From positions 1,116,001 to 1,180,000 of the forward strand of contig NZ_CP010054.1 in assembly GCF_000801315.1 (NCBI RefSeq): a stretch of DNA of 64,000 nucleotides, in the 5' to 3' direction. Shown piece after piece: positions 34,316-42,633 of the stretch; position 1 is the first letter of the stretch, and the number at the start of each line of letters is the position of its first letter. Position numbers and translations under genes: made by a program. Under the pieces are notes generated by a model. The model was not told the DNA's origin and did not search any database. It saw only the letters and a list, made by a program, of their open reading frames with translations. Source of the stretch: Hymenobacter sp. DG25B. Lineage in GTDB: Bacteria > Bacteroidota > Bacteroidia > Cytophagales > Hymenobacteraceae.

Positions 34316-35656
34316 TTACTTCTTAATCTCCGGGCTTTCGAAACCCAGTTTCGTGAGGCCGCGCTGCACATCGGGGGAGCTCATGAACAGCTTCCAGAGC
34401 AGGCCGGTGCGGTGGTTTTCAATCATGGCCACAATGGGGCCCTGATCAATGGCCAGGTAGGACTTGGCGTACCAGTTGTGCTGCTCGCTAAAGCCATCCA
34501 CAAAGCCATACTCGCCCCAGATTTTGTCGCCCAAATCGTAGTAAAAATGCTTAAGCGCGGCCATGGATTGCTCCGGCGCGTAAGGCATAGCCGATAGTGC
34601 AGCCGTGGGCGAAATCACGCCCAAATCCTCCGTAGGAGAGTGCGCGGCGTAGCCCTGGTAGCTATCAGAAGCAGTGAGGCCCCAGCTGTTTTTGCCGTAG
34701 CCCTTGTACTTCTTGGGGTTGTCTACGCAGTAGGCGTAGTTGATGAGCGTGTGGTTGCGGTTCTGCTCCCAGTAGTCGGCGTACTGGTCTTTCAGCCCGT
34801 GCGGGTTCAGGCCCAGGAAAGAGTAGTGCGAGAAAAATAGGGGGCCGCCGTAGTCAAAGCCCAAGGGTAGCTTGATTTTGTAGAATTCCTTGCCATTTTT
34901 GAAGTAGTCGCCGGTGGCCCAGCCCTGGTCATACACCTTTTTATCAATGGCATATTTGGGCGAGGAGGCCGCCAGCACGTAGGTAATCAGGCACTCATTC
35001 CAGCCATGAATCTGGTGGTTCATGCTCCAGCCATTGTTGGGGCTCCAGTGCCAGTACAGCACGTTCTGGCCGCCCTGGGTGTGCCAGTTCCACTCCACAT
35101 TCTCCCACATCCACAGAATCTTGTTGCGCAGGTCCTGCTCGGCTTTGGTGTTGCCGGTGAAATACTGGCGGGCGCAGATCAGGCCTTCGTACAGAAAGGA
35201 CGTTTCCACAATGTCGCCGCCATCATCTTTCAGGCTGAAGCGGATGGTTTTGCCGGTGGCGCCGTCCATCCAGTGCGGAAATACGCCGTGGTACATATCG
35301 GCCTTCCAGAGGAAATTTACAATCTTCAGCACCCGCTCGGCGGCCTGCTCGCGCGTAATCCACTTGCGCTCTGAGGCCACAATAATGGCCATCAGGCCAA
35401 AGCCGGTGCCGCCGGTGGTTACTACTTCGTTGCCGTAGTCGTAGGAGCGGTTGCTTCGCTCGCGGGCCATGCCGGAAACCGGGTGGCCGAAGTCCCAGAA
35501 ATAGCGGAACGTTTGTTTTTGCACCAGGTCCAACAGCTGCTCATCCGTCAGTTTTTGCGGCCGGGGCGTGGGCGCCGGGTTTTGGGAGCAGGCACTGCCG
35601 CCCGAGAGCAAAACCAGCCAGAGCAGCACGAAAAAGGAGGAGAGAGAAGTCCGCAT
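34316..35656 (-). CDS. Glucoamylase-family lipoprotein, GH144-like (endo-beta-1,2-glucanase type)
   Basis: 446 residues. The signal ends L-L-S-G-G-S-A-C, a lipobox. The mature part is an (alpha/alpha)6-type protein with R-Y-F-W-D-F-G-H-P, Y-D-Y-G-N-E-V-V-T-T-G-G-T-G-F-G-L, F-P-H-W-M-D-G, W-N-E-C and a late Y-A-P-E-Q-S segment, the pattern of COG5368/GH144. Characterised GH144 members cut beta-1,2-glucan to sophoro-oligosaccharides. It is encoded next to SusC/SusD and GH3, a combination known from beta-1,2-glucan loci. I start at the ATG at 35656, where the signal peptide begins. GH144 assignment is by pattern only. Confidence 0.82.
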   Translation of the reverse strand: MRTSLSSFFVLLWLVLLSGGSACSQNPAPTPRPQKLTDEQLLDLVQKQTFRYFWDFGHPVSGMARERSNRSYDYGNEVVTTGGTGFGLMAIIVASERKWITREQAAERVLKIVNFLWKADMYHGVFPHWMDGATGKTIRFSLKDDGGDIVETSFLYEGLICARQYFTGNTKAEQDLRNKILWMWENVEWNWHTQGGQNVLYWHWSPNNGWSMNHQIHGWNECLITYVLAASSPKYAIDKKVYDQGWATGDYFKNGKEFYKIKLPLGFDYGGPLFFSHYSFLGLNPHGLKDQYADYWEQNRNHTLINYAYCVDNPKKYKGYGKNSWGLTASDSYQGYAAHSPTEDLGVISPTAALSAMPYAPEQSMAALKHFYYDLGDKIWGEYGFVDGFSEQHNWYAKSYLAIDQGPIVAMIENHRTGLLWKLFMSSPDVQRGLTKLGFESPEIKK

Positions 35657-35690
35657 AAGCGTAAAATGAAACGTGGATAAAAGCCGAAAA

Positions 35691-35730
35691 GCAGGATAGC
35701 GCCCGCCCACCTGGGCCGGGGCTATCCTGC
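35691..35730 (-). terminator. Intercistronic hairpin between susD and the GH144 gene
   Basis: GCAGGATAGC and GCTATCCTGC stem with an inner CCCGGC/GGCCGGG extension. On the minus strand it is followed by TTTTC. It starts 11 bases after the susD stop and ends 35 bases before the GH144 ATG. It may attenuate transcription so that SusC/SusD is made in excess over the hydrolases. Confidence 0.65.
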
Positions 35731-35741
35731 TTGTTTAGCTA

Positions 35742-37277
35742 TTAATAGCCGGGGTTCTGCGTCAGCTGCCCGCCGCTCAAATCAATCTGTTCCTGCGGAA
35801 TGGGGAACAGCTCGTTCTTGCCTTTCACAAAGGTTTTACCCTGGGCGGCAAAAGTGGGAACAATGCGGCCGGGCTGCACGCTTTCCTGGCGCACCAGGTC
35901 AAAGAACCGGTCGTGCTCCAAGGCCAGCTCCAGGCGGCGCTCTTTCCAGATGCCCTCCAGCGTTACGGCCCCCAACGGTGCCAGGCCGGCGCGTTCCCGC
36001 ACCAGGTTTACATCCGTAGTAGCGGTGGCTACATCCCCCAGCTGGAAAGCGGCTTCGGCGTTAATCAGCAGCACCTCCGCGTAGCGCAGAATGCGGATGT
36101 TCTTGGGCAGAAAATCGTTGTTGCCGCAGTTTTTTTCCTTGGTGCGGCTGTGGTAAGCCTTGTAGCTGTAGCGCAAATTCTCTACCGAGTCTTTGCTGGG
36201 AATGCGGAAACCATCCCACAGAACCGTTCCGCTGGGCGCGGTATTGATGAAGATAATGGTGCCGGCGCGGCGCTTGTCGCCGGGCTCGTAAGCGTTGGCC
36301 AACTGCTCCGTGGGTGTGTTAAAGCCAAAGCCCAAATCGGCCCAGCCGCCTTTGCCACCCTGGCGGGGGCCCTGGCTGACTACATACAGGTTCACCGCGG
36401 AGTTGTTGCAGGCGGCATTCACGCCGGTCTGCACTTCAAAAATAGACTCTTCGCTGTTGGCGCCTACCTCGCGCCAGATGCCGGCGTAATCACTATACAA
36501 ACCATACGCGCCCGATTGGCCCATAATGATTTCATTGGTCAGATCCAGCGCTTTCTGGTATTCTTTCTGGTACAGGTACACCTTGGCCAGCATGCCCTGC
36601 GCCGCGGCCTTGGTAGCCCGGCCCGTTTCCGTTTGTCCTTTAATGGGCAGGTTATTGGCGGCAAACTCCAGGTCAGAAATAATCAACTGATAAATCTCAT
36701 CTGCCGTGGCGCGTTTCTGCAGGTTTGGGTCATTAATTTCGGAAGTGGCGGGCACCCGATCCAGCTTGGGCACGCCACCAAAAAACCGCACCAGGTTAAA
36801 GTAGAAGTACCCGCGCAGGAAGCGCACCTCGCCCAGCAGGCGGTTCTTGGTTTCGTCGGGCGCGGGGCTCAGCGGAATTTTCTCCAGCGCCTGGTTAGCC
36901 CGCGTTACGCCCTGGAAATAGCCTTTCCAAACGTTATTCACAATGCTGTTGCTGGAGGTAAGGTTAAAGTTGTCGACGTCGGCGGCGGGGCCGTAGTCGG
37001 TGGGCGTGCTGCCCTTGTCCGAGTCATCGGAGGCAATATCCGTGAGAATAACGTATTGCAGGCCATGTACATCGGTGCCAAAGCCCCCGAGATACATAAC
37101 GTTGTACACGCCATCCACCAGTTTTTGCGCGGCGCCGGGGTCCGTTTTAATCTGGTCTTCGGTTAGCTGGCCCTGGGGCGCTACATCCAGAAAATCTTTG
37201 CAGCCGCTAACCATGGAGAGTAGCAGCGCGCAGGCGGCCGTGCCCAGGCGCCGGCTGAGTATAGAAGAGGATTTCAT
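35742..37277 (-). CDS. SusD/RagB family glycan-binding lipoprotein
   Basis: 511 residues. Lipobox S-M-V-S-G-C (Cys26) is followed by K-D-F-L-D-V-A-P-Q-G-Q-L-T, the standard SusD N-terminus. TPR-like helices with F-L-R-G-Y-F-Y-F-N-L-V-R and the late W-K-E-R-R-L-E-L-A-L-E-H-D-R-F-F-D-L-V-R are family signatures. It ends N-P-G-Y as usual. Surface lipoprotein that caps the SusC porin and binds the oligosaccharide. The ATG at 37277 lies 11 bases after the SusC stop, so the pair is co-transcribed. Confidence 0.95.
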   Translation of the reverse strand: MKSSSILSRRLGTAACALLLSMVSGCKDFLDVAPQGQLTEDQIKTDPGAAQKLVDGVYNVMYLGGFGTDVHGLQYVILTDIASDDSDKGSTPTDYGPAADVDNFNLTSSNSIVNNVWKGYFQGVTRANQALEKIPLSPAPDETKNRLLGEVRFLRGYFYFNLVRFFGGVPKLDRVPATSEINDPNLQKRATADEIYQLIISDLEFAANNLPIKGQTETGRATKAAAQGMLAKVYLYQKEYQKALDLTNEIIMGQSGAYGLYSDYAGIWREVGANSEESIFEVQTGVNAACNNSAVNLYVVSQGPRQGGKGGWADLGFGFNTPTEQLANAYEPGDKRRAGTIIFINTAPSGTVLWDGFRIPSKDSVENLRYSYKAYHSRTKEKNCGNNDFLPKNIRILRYAEVLLINAEAAFQLGDVATATTDVNLVRERAGLAPLGAVTLEGIWKERRLELALEHDRFFDLVRQESVQPGRIVPTFAAQGKTFVKGKNELFPIPQEQIDLSGGQLTQNPGY

Positions 37278-37288
37278 ATCCGAAAGCA

Positions 37289-40200
37289 TTAAAAATTAAC
37301 ATTCAGCCCCAGCGCAAGCGTGCGGCTGGTGGGATACGTAGTAGCTTCGATGCCGGAATCCAGCGGGCCACCGGGTAGCTCGGGCGTGAAGCCGGAGTAC
37401 TTGGTGACGGTGAACAGGTTCTGGCCCGTGGCAAAAATCCGCACGTAGGAAATCTTGGCCTTCTGCGTGAAGCTGGTGGGAATGGTGTAGCCCAGCACCA
37501 GGTTATTCAGCCGCAGGTAGGAGCCCGACTCAATGAAGTAAGTGGAGTTGGGCGTATTGTTGGAAATGGTGCGCGGGTCCGACTGCGAGCCGTTGGTGGC
37601 CGTCCAGCGGTTGTCGGCAAAGTCGGCCTCTACGTTGTCCGTGGTCTGGTAGCGGAACTGCTTTTTGGCGTTGTACACCTCATTGTTCAGGTTGCCGGAA
37701 AACACGAAGGAGAAATCGAACTTCTGATAGTTCATGCCGCCATTAATACCGAAGTACACCGGCGGCTGATACGAGCCGGAGTGTACCCGGTCCAGCAGTG
37801 AAATCACGCCGTCGCCGTTGGCATCTGCATATTTCAGGTCGCCGGGCTGGGGTGTGGGTAGGCCGTTATACTTGGGGTAGCCATCAATTTCCGCCTGCGA
37901 CTGGAAGATGCCCGTGGACTTGAGCACATAAAAGCTGCCAGCCGCCACGCCGTTATCGGAGAGCGTAACGTTGTTGAAGCCCCCAAAAAGAGCCTGCCCG
38001 CCGTTCAGCTTTTCAATCCGGTTTTTGTTGAAAGTAGCATTCACCCCAAAGTTGTAGCTCCAGTCGGTGCTCAGCTGGTTGCGCCAGTTCAGCGCGGCTT
38101 CAATGCCTTTGTTGCTGATATCGGCGGCGTTGGTGATGTACTGGTTGTCCGGGTCGCCGAGGTTACCGGGAATATTCACCGGGATCAGGGCATCCGTGGT
38201 TTTCTTCTGGTAGTAAGTCAGCTCGCCGGAGAGGCGGTTCTCCAGCAGCGCAAATTCCACGGCGGCATCATACTCCGTGGTGGTTTCCCAGCTCACATTC
38301 CGGTCCTTAATCTGGTTGATAATGGCGCCCAGCACGGGCTGCCCATTAAAGACATAAGGAACATTAGACTCCGCCGTTACAATGTAAGCGTTGGGGTCAA
38401 TCTGGTCGTTGCCCAACTGGCCGTAGCTGGCGCGCAGCTTCAGGAAGCTCAGCACCGTCTGGCTCTTCATAAAATCTTCTTCCGACAGAACCCAGCCTAA
38501 GCCCAGGGAGGGGAAAAAGCCCCAGCGCTGGTCTTTGTTGAACCGGGAGGTGCCATCGTAGCGCAGGTTGGTGGTCAGCAGGTAGCGGTCGGCGTAAGAG
38601 TAGTTTATACGTCCCAGCAGGGACAGGCGCCGGTCTATGGCGCCCACGGCATTGTTCGTGGACGTATTTGGGTCGCCGGCACCCAGGTACCACTGGTCTT
38701 TGTTAGGCCCTACATCCTTGCGGCTGCCTTCCAAGGTGCGCGACTCGCCCTGTTCCGTTACCGTGCCGGCCAGCACCGTCAGGTTATGCTTATCAAACTG
38801 CTTCTGAAACGTGGCCGTATTTTCCCAGAGGTAGCGGTTGCGGTTGTTCTGAATAGTAGACAGGTTGCTCCGCAGCGTACGCTGGTTGCCCCCAGCCGTA
38901 ATAAAGGTGCTTTCGTCGCTGTTGTACTGATAATCGTAGATAATCCGGTTATCAAAGTTCAGATCCACGTTAATGGCTGAACGCAGGGTGAGAGCCGAAA
39001 CCGGCTTGAAATCAACCCCTACGTTGCCCTGCAGGCGGTTTTCCAGGGAACGATTGTTGTTTTTTTCGATATCGAGCAGCGGGTTGCCCACGTTACCGAA
39101 CGCCGAGGTATTTCCGTACCGGCCGTCTACTTTAGAGGGAATAATGGGGGCCGCGCGGTACGCATTCTGATACGCCGTGGCAAAGTTCACGTCCTTGGTG
39201 TTGGCGTGGCTAAACGAGGCCTGCGAGTTTATCGTCAGCTTATCGGAAACCGTAAAAGCCGTGTTGGAGCGTACCGTGAGGCGGGAAAACTTGTTGCTGA
39301 TAGCCAGGCCATCATCCTGCAGCAGGTTGCCGCTGAAATAGTAGCGCACATTTTCATTGGCGCCCGATACGGCCAAGTTATGGTTCTGGTAAGTAGCCCG
39401 CCGTAGAATCTCATCGTACCAATCGGTAGAGCCCGAATAGGCTGGCAGCGTCAGGTCAGGAGCAGTGTCTTTCAGATAGTCGGCATACTGCTGGGCATCG
39501 GCCATGTCTACCAAATGGGCGGCCTGCTTAAAGCCCATGGTGGTATTGTAGCTTAGCACCGGCTTGCCCACTTTGCCTTGCTTGGTGGTGATGATGATAA
39601 CGCCATTGGCGCCGCGTACCCCATAAATGGCCGCAGCCGAAGCGTCTTTCAGCACGTCAATGGTAGCAATGTCGGAGTTGCTCAGGTTACGGATGTCCGT
39701 GGTCTGCACCCCGTCCACCACGTACAGCGGCTCGGCACCAGCCAGCAGCGTGCCCGTACCCCGGATGCGCACTTTAGGCTGAGAGTTAGGCCCCCCGTCG
39801 CTGATGATCTGCACACCGGCCACTTTACCCTGAATAGCCTGGGTAGGGGTAGTAACGGGCTGCCGTACAATTTCTTCCGCATCCACGCGGCCTACCGCGC
39901 CGGTTAAGTCGCGCTTTTGCTGGGTGCCGTAACCTACCACCACTACATCATTCAGCGTGGTAGCTTCCTGTAGCAGAGTTATATTAACTGAGGTGCGCCC
40001 ATTGAGAACTATTTCCTGCGTGGTGTACCCAATATAGGAGAAAACCAGCGTGGCATTCTCCGGCACATTAAGCGTATAGTTACCGTCGACATCGGTCTGG
40101 GCGCCGTTGGTAGTGCCTTTCACCACCACGTTTACGCCGGGTAGGCCCGCGCCCTGGTTATCCACCACGCGCCCGGTTACGGGCACATCGGGAACGATTG

Positions 40201-40351
40201 CGGCCACGGCCAGCGGAGCTTTATTCTCCAGGCTGGTAGGGGCGGCATTTGCCAGGGCGGTGCCGGAAAATAGCGCCAGGCCCAGCGCCGGCAAAAATGT
40301 TAGATGAGTCAGTTGCCGAAGCAACCGGGGGAATTGTAGAGGAGGAATCAT
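37289..40351 (-). CDS. SusC/RagA TonB-linked outer membrane transporter
   Basis: 1020 residues. Signal peptide to about residue 34, then a carboxypeptidase-D-like N-terminal domain (about 58-130) with V-T-G-R-V-V-D-N-Q-G-A-G-L-P-G-V. Next come the TonB-dependent plug with V-V-V-G-Y-G-T-Q-Q-K-R-D-L-T-G-A-V and R-I-R-G-T-G-T-L, then a beta barrel ending L-A-L-G-L-N-V-N-F with the C-terminal aromatic. It imports oligosaccharides with SusD (next gene, 11 bases downstream). No sigma/anti-sigma or hybrid two-component regulator sits beside the locus. The gap upstream (40352-40819) has no further gene. Confidence 0.96.
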   Translation of the reverse strand: MIPPLQFPRLLRQLTHLTFLPALGLALFSGTALANAAPTSLENKAPLAVAAIVPDVPVTGRVVDNQGAGLPGVNVVVKGTTNGAQTDVDGNYTLNVPENATLVFSYIGYTTQEIVLNGRTSVNITLLQEATTLNDVVVVGYGTQQKRDLTGAVGRVDAEEIVRQPVTTPTQAIQGKVAGVQIISDGGPNSQPKVRIRGTGTLLAGAEPLYVVDGVQTTDIRNLSNSDIATIDVLKDASAAAIYGVRGANGVIIITTKQGKVGKPVLSYNTTMGFKQAAHLVDMADAQQYADYLKDTAPDLTLPAYSGSTDWYDEILRRATYQNHNLAVSGANENVRYYFSGNLLQDDGLAISNKFSRLTVRSNTAFTVSDKLTINSQASFSHANTKDVNFATAYQNAYRAAPIIPSKVDGRYGNTSAFGNVGNPLLDIEKNNNRSLENRLQGNVGVDFKPVSALTLRSAINVDLNFDNRIIYDYQYNSDESTFITAGGNQRTLRSNLSTIQNNRNRYLWENTATFQKQFDKHNLTVLAGTVTEQGESRTLEGSRKDVGPNKDQWYLGAGDPNTSTNNAVGAIDRRLSLLGRINYSYADRYLLTTNLRYDGTSRFNKDQRWGFFPSLGLGWVLSEEDFMKSQTVLSFLKLRASYGQLGNDQIDPNAYIVTAESNVPYVFNGQPVLGAIINQIKDRNVSWETTTEYDAAVEFALLENRLSGELTYYQKKTTDALIPVNIPGNLGDPDNQYITNAADISNKGIEAALNWRNQLSTDWSYNFGVNATFNKNRIEKLNGGQALFGGFNNVTLSDNGVAAGSFYVLKSTGIFQSQAEIDGYPKYNGLPTPQPGDLKYADANGDGVISLLDRVHSGSYQPPVYFGINGGMNYQKFDFSFVFSGNLNNEVYNAKKQFRYQTTDNVEADFADNRWTATNGSQSDPRTISNNTPNSTYFIESGSYLRLNNLVLGYTIPTSFTQKAKISYVRIFATGQNLFTVTKYSGFTPELPGGPLDSGIEATTYPTSRTLALGLNVNF

Positions 40352-40784
40352 GCGGATGGGAGAAAAGAAGGTTCGCTTCAGATAAGAATGGTTTGCTCGG
40401 GTGTCGGCAGAATGGGGAAACCGGGTTCCGGCTTGGCCGGAACTACTGCACCCGGGTGGGAGGCAAACAGCGGGGGCTTATCTACTCATAGGCAGTAAAA
40501 GATTAAGTCGCTAGAAATGAATAAGATGCTTTGCGTAGCGGGCGGCTCCGGTACGGCGGGTAAGAATTGGGGCTGCTCTCACTTGCATTAAGAAAAGCCG
40601 GAATGAGGCCTCTATCTGGATACATTCAAGCAATGCTTGCACTAATACGAGAGGAGAGGCAGAATAGGCTAAGAATTGAGCGCAATACACGATTTCGGCA
40701 CCATAGGATTTTTCCATGGGGCTGTAAGGCAGCGTTTCAACTGGCTGATTTTGCCTGGCAGGGCCGGAGCCATTGGCAAATTTT

Positions 40785-40792
40785 TACCTTCG
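40785..40792 (+). promoter_or_regulatory. Putative -7 box of the cystathionine gamma-synthase-like gene
   Basis: TACCTTCG, one mismatch to TAnnTTTG, 27 bases before the ATG. The remainder of the 468-base gap (40352-40819) shows no gene and no riboswitch-like element I could recognise. Confidence 0.4.
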
Positions 40793-40819
40793 TGAACCCA
40801 TCCACTTTTCCACCCACCC

Positions 40820-42139
40820 ATGAAACCCTTACCCGAGCACGCCGAAATCAACGGCCAGCGGCTACGGCCTGAGAGCCTGATGATGAGCTACGGCTACACC
40901 CCGGCCTGGAGCGAAGGCGCCATCAAATGCCCCATTTTTCAGACTTCTACCTTCGTTTTTAAGAATGCCGAGGAAGGCAAAGCCTTCTTCGAGCTGGCCT
41001 ACGGCCTGCGCCAGGCCGACCCCGACGAGGAAATGGGCCTGATTTACTCCCGCCTCAACAACCCCAGCCTGGAAATTCTGGAGCACCGCCTCACGCTGTG
41101 GGATGAGGCTGAGGAAGCCGCCTCCTTTGCCAGCGGCATGGCTGCCATCAGCACCACGCTGCTTGCCCTGCTGAAGCCCGGCGACGTGATTCTGCACTCC
41201 GAGCCCGTGTACGGCGGCACCGATTTCTTCCTGAAGCAGGTGCTGCTGCGTTTCGGCATCACGGCCGTAGGCTTCTCACCCAAAGCCACCGAAGAAGAGC
41301 TGGCCGCGCAGGTAGCCACCATTACCCAGGGCCGCCTGGCCATGATTTACGTGGAAACGCCCGCCAACCCCACCAACCACCTGGTAGATCTGCGCGCCTG
41401 CGCCGCCGTAGCCCGCCGCTTCAGCGACGAGCAGTGCCCCGTGCGCCTGGTAGTAGACAATACCTTCCTGGGCCCCGTGTTCCAGCACCCGCTGCACCAC
41501 GGCGCCGATGTAGTGCTGTACTCGGCTACCAAGTTCCTGGGCGGCCACTCCGACCTGATTGCCGGCGCGGCCCTGGCTTCCCGGGAAATTATGAAGGAGA
41601 TAAAAGCCATGCGCACCTTCATGGGTACCATGTGCGACCCCAACACCGGCTGGATGCTGATGCGCAGCCTGGAAACCCTGAAGCTGCGCATGGAGCGCGC
41701 CGCCCAAAGCGCCCAGGTTATTGCCGACTGGCTGCGGGAGCACCCCCAGGTGGAGCGCACCTACTACCTCACGCATCTGGAGCACGACCCCGCCCAGCAG
41801 GCCATCTACGAACAGCAGTGCCTCTCGCCGGGCTCCATGATTTCTTTCGATATCCGGGGCGGCGAGGCGGAAGCTTTCCGTTTCCTCAACCACCTCAAGC
41901 TGATAAAGCTGGCCGTGAGCCTGGGTGGCACCGAAAGCCTGGCCGAGCACCCCGCCACTATGACGCACTCCGACATTATGCCGGAAACCCAGCGCGAAAT
42001 GGGCATCTCCTCCCAGATGATCCGCCTCAGCATTGGGGTGGAAGATCCGCAGGACCTGATAGCCGACCTCACGCAGGCCTTTGATATGGTGCTGGCTGCG
42101 GACGCCCGGGAGCTGGAAACCGCTGCTGTTAGCCGCTAA
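40820..42139 (+). CDS. Cystathionine gamma-synthase/lyase family PLP enzyme
   Basis: 439 residues, fold type I Cys/Met metabolism family. Elements: Y-S-R-L-N-N-P-S (76-83, PLP phosphate contact of the neighbouring subunit), F-A-S-G-M-A-A-I (103-110), V-D-N-T-F (PLP Asp) and the Schiff-base lysine K238 in Y-S-A-T-K-F-L-G-G-H-S-D. The C-terminal E-S-L-A-E-H-P-A-T-M-T-H block supplies the substrate arginine region. It could be a cystathionine gamma-synthase, gamma-lyase or methionine gamma-lyase; these cannot be told apart here. The cystathionine beta-synthase-like gene at 61093 would pair with it for transsulfuration. Confidence 0.88.
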   Translation: MKPLPEHAEINGQRLRPESLMMSYGYTPAWSEGAIKCPIFQTSTFVFKNAEEGKAFFELAYGLRQADPDEEMGLIYSRLNNPSLEILEHRLTLWDEAEEAASFASGMAAISTTLLALLKPGDVILHSEPVYGGTDFFLKQVLLRFGITAVGFSPKATEEELAAQVATITQGRLAMIYVETPANPTNHLVDLRACAAVARRFSDEQCPVRLVVDNTFLGPVFQHPLHHGADVVLYSATKFLGGHSDLIAGAALASREIMKEIKAMRTFMGTMCDPNTGWMLMRSLETLKLRMERAAQSAQVIADWLREHPQVERTYYLTHLEHDPAQQAIYEQQCLSPGSMISFDIRGGEAEAFRFLNHLKLIKLAVSLGGTESLAEHPATMTHSDIMPETQREMGISSQMIRLSIGVEDPQDLIADLTQAFDMVLAADARELETAAVSR

Positions 42140-42158
42140 CTCCGGTTATCCTTCAAGC

Positions 42159-42203
42159 AAAAGCCCTGCGGCTACCGAATTTTCGGTGGCCGCAGGGCTT
42201 TTT
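42159..42203. terminator. Bidirectional intrinsic terminator
   Basis: AAAAGCCCTGCGGC and GCCGCAGGGCTTTTT arms with an inner ACCGAA/TTCGGT stem. It separates the convergent gamma-synthase-like gene (+) and the 124-residue gene (-). Confidence 0.88.
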
Positions 42204-42229
42204 GTTTTTGGCTTTACGAAGCCGGGTTC

Positions 42230-42604
42230 TTATATCCCTTCCAAATCGCCGCCGGCTTTCAGCAGCATATCGGCCAGGCGGGTTAAGTCCTGGCGGGTTT
42301 CGGGGGAGGCCGTGGCTGCGGCCTGGGTGGTTTGTACGCCCAGCATGCTTAGAGAGCGGCCAATGGCAACCGAATTCAGGGTGTGGTTTTCGCTGCTGAG
42401 CAAGGACTGCAGGTTGCCCAGCTCGCGCACCACGTCCTGCAGGGCGGGAATACCGCTTTGCTCCAGCAGGTTTTGCCAGTTGTCGATGTGGGTGTGGGCG
42501 GTGCTGAGGGGCAGGCCCGTGAGGCCGCTATGCAGGGCATGTAGGGTTTCCGTAAGCTGCGCGGCACCCGCTTTGGGGGTATAATGGTCGGTGAATTGGC
42601 TCAT
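42230..42604 (-). CDS. Hypothetical protein downstream of uvsE
   Basis: 124 residues, all-helical in appearance, soluble, with no signal peptide. No recognised domain. Residues 8-60 look like a helical bundle with L-x3-L heptads, and the C-terminus has R-x3-R-L-A-D-M-L-L-K-A-G-G-D-L-E-G-I. It begins 29 bases after uvsE ends and is probably co-transcribed, which makes a DNA-damage or unrelated passenger role equally possible. Confidence 0.65.
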   Translation of the reverse strand: MSQFTDHYTPKAGAAQLTETLHALHSGLTGLPLSTAHTHIDNWQNLLEQSGIPALQDVVRELGNLQSLLSSENHTLNSVAIGRSLSMLGVQTTQAAATASPETRQDLTRLADMLLKAGGDLEGI

Positions 42605-42633
42605 TTGTGGATAAGTTGTGGAAAACAGAGGGT

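Noticed and set aside
35913..37166. 417-codon plus-strand ORF opposite susD
   Set aside because: Antisense shadow of a clearly recognised SusD gene.
40352..40819. SAM riboswitch before the gamma-synthase-like gene
   Set aside because: I could not find the paired helices or conserved core of a SAM aptamer; a covariance search would decide.
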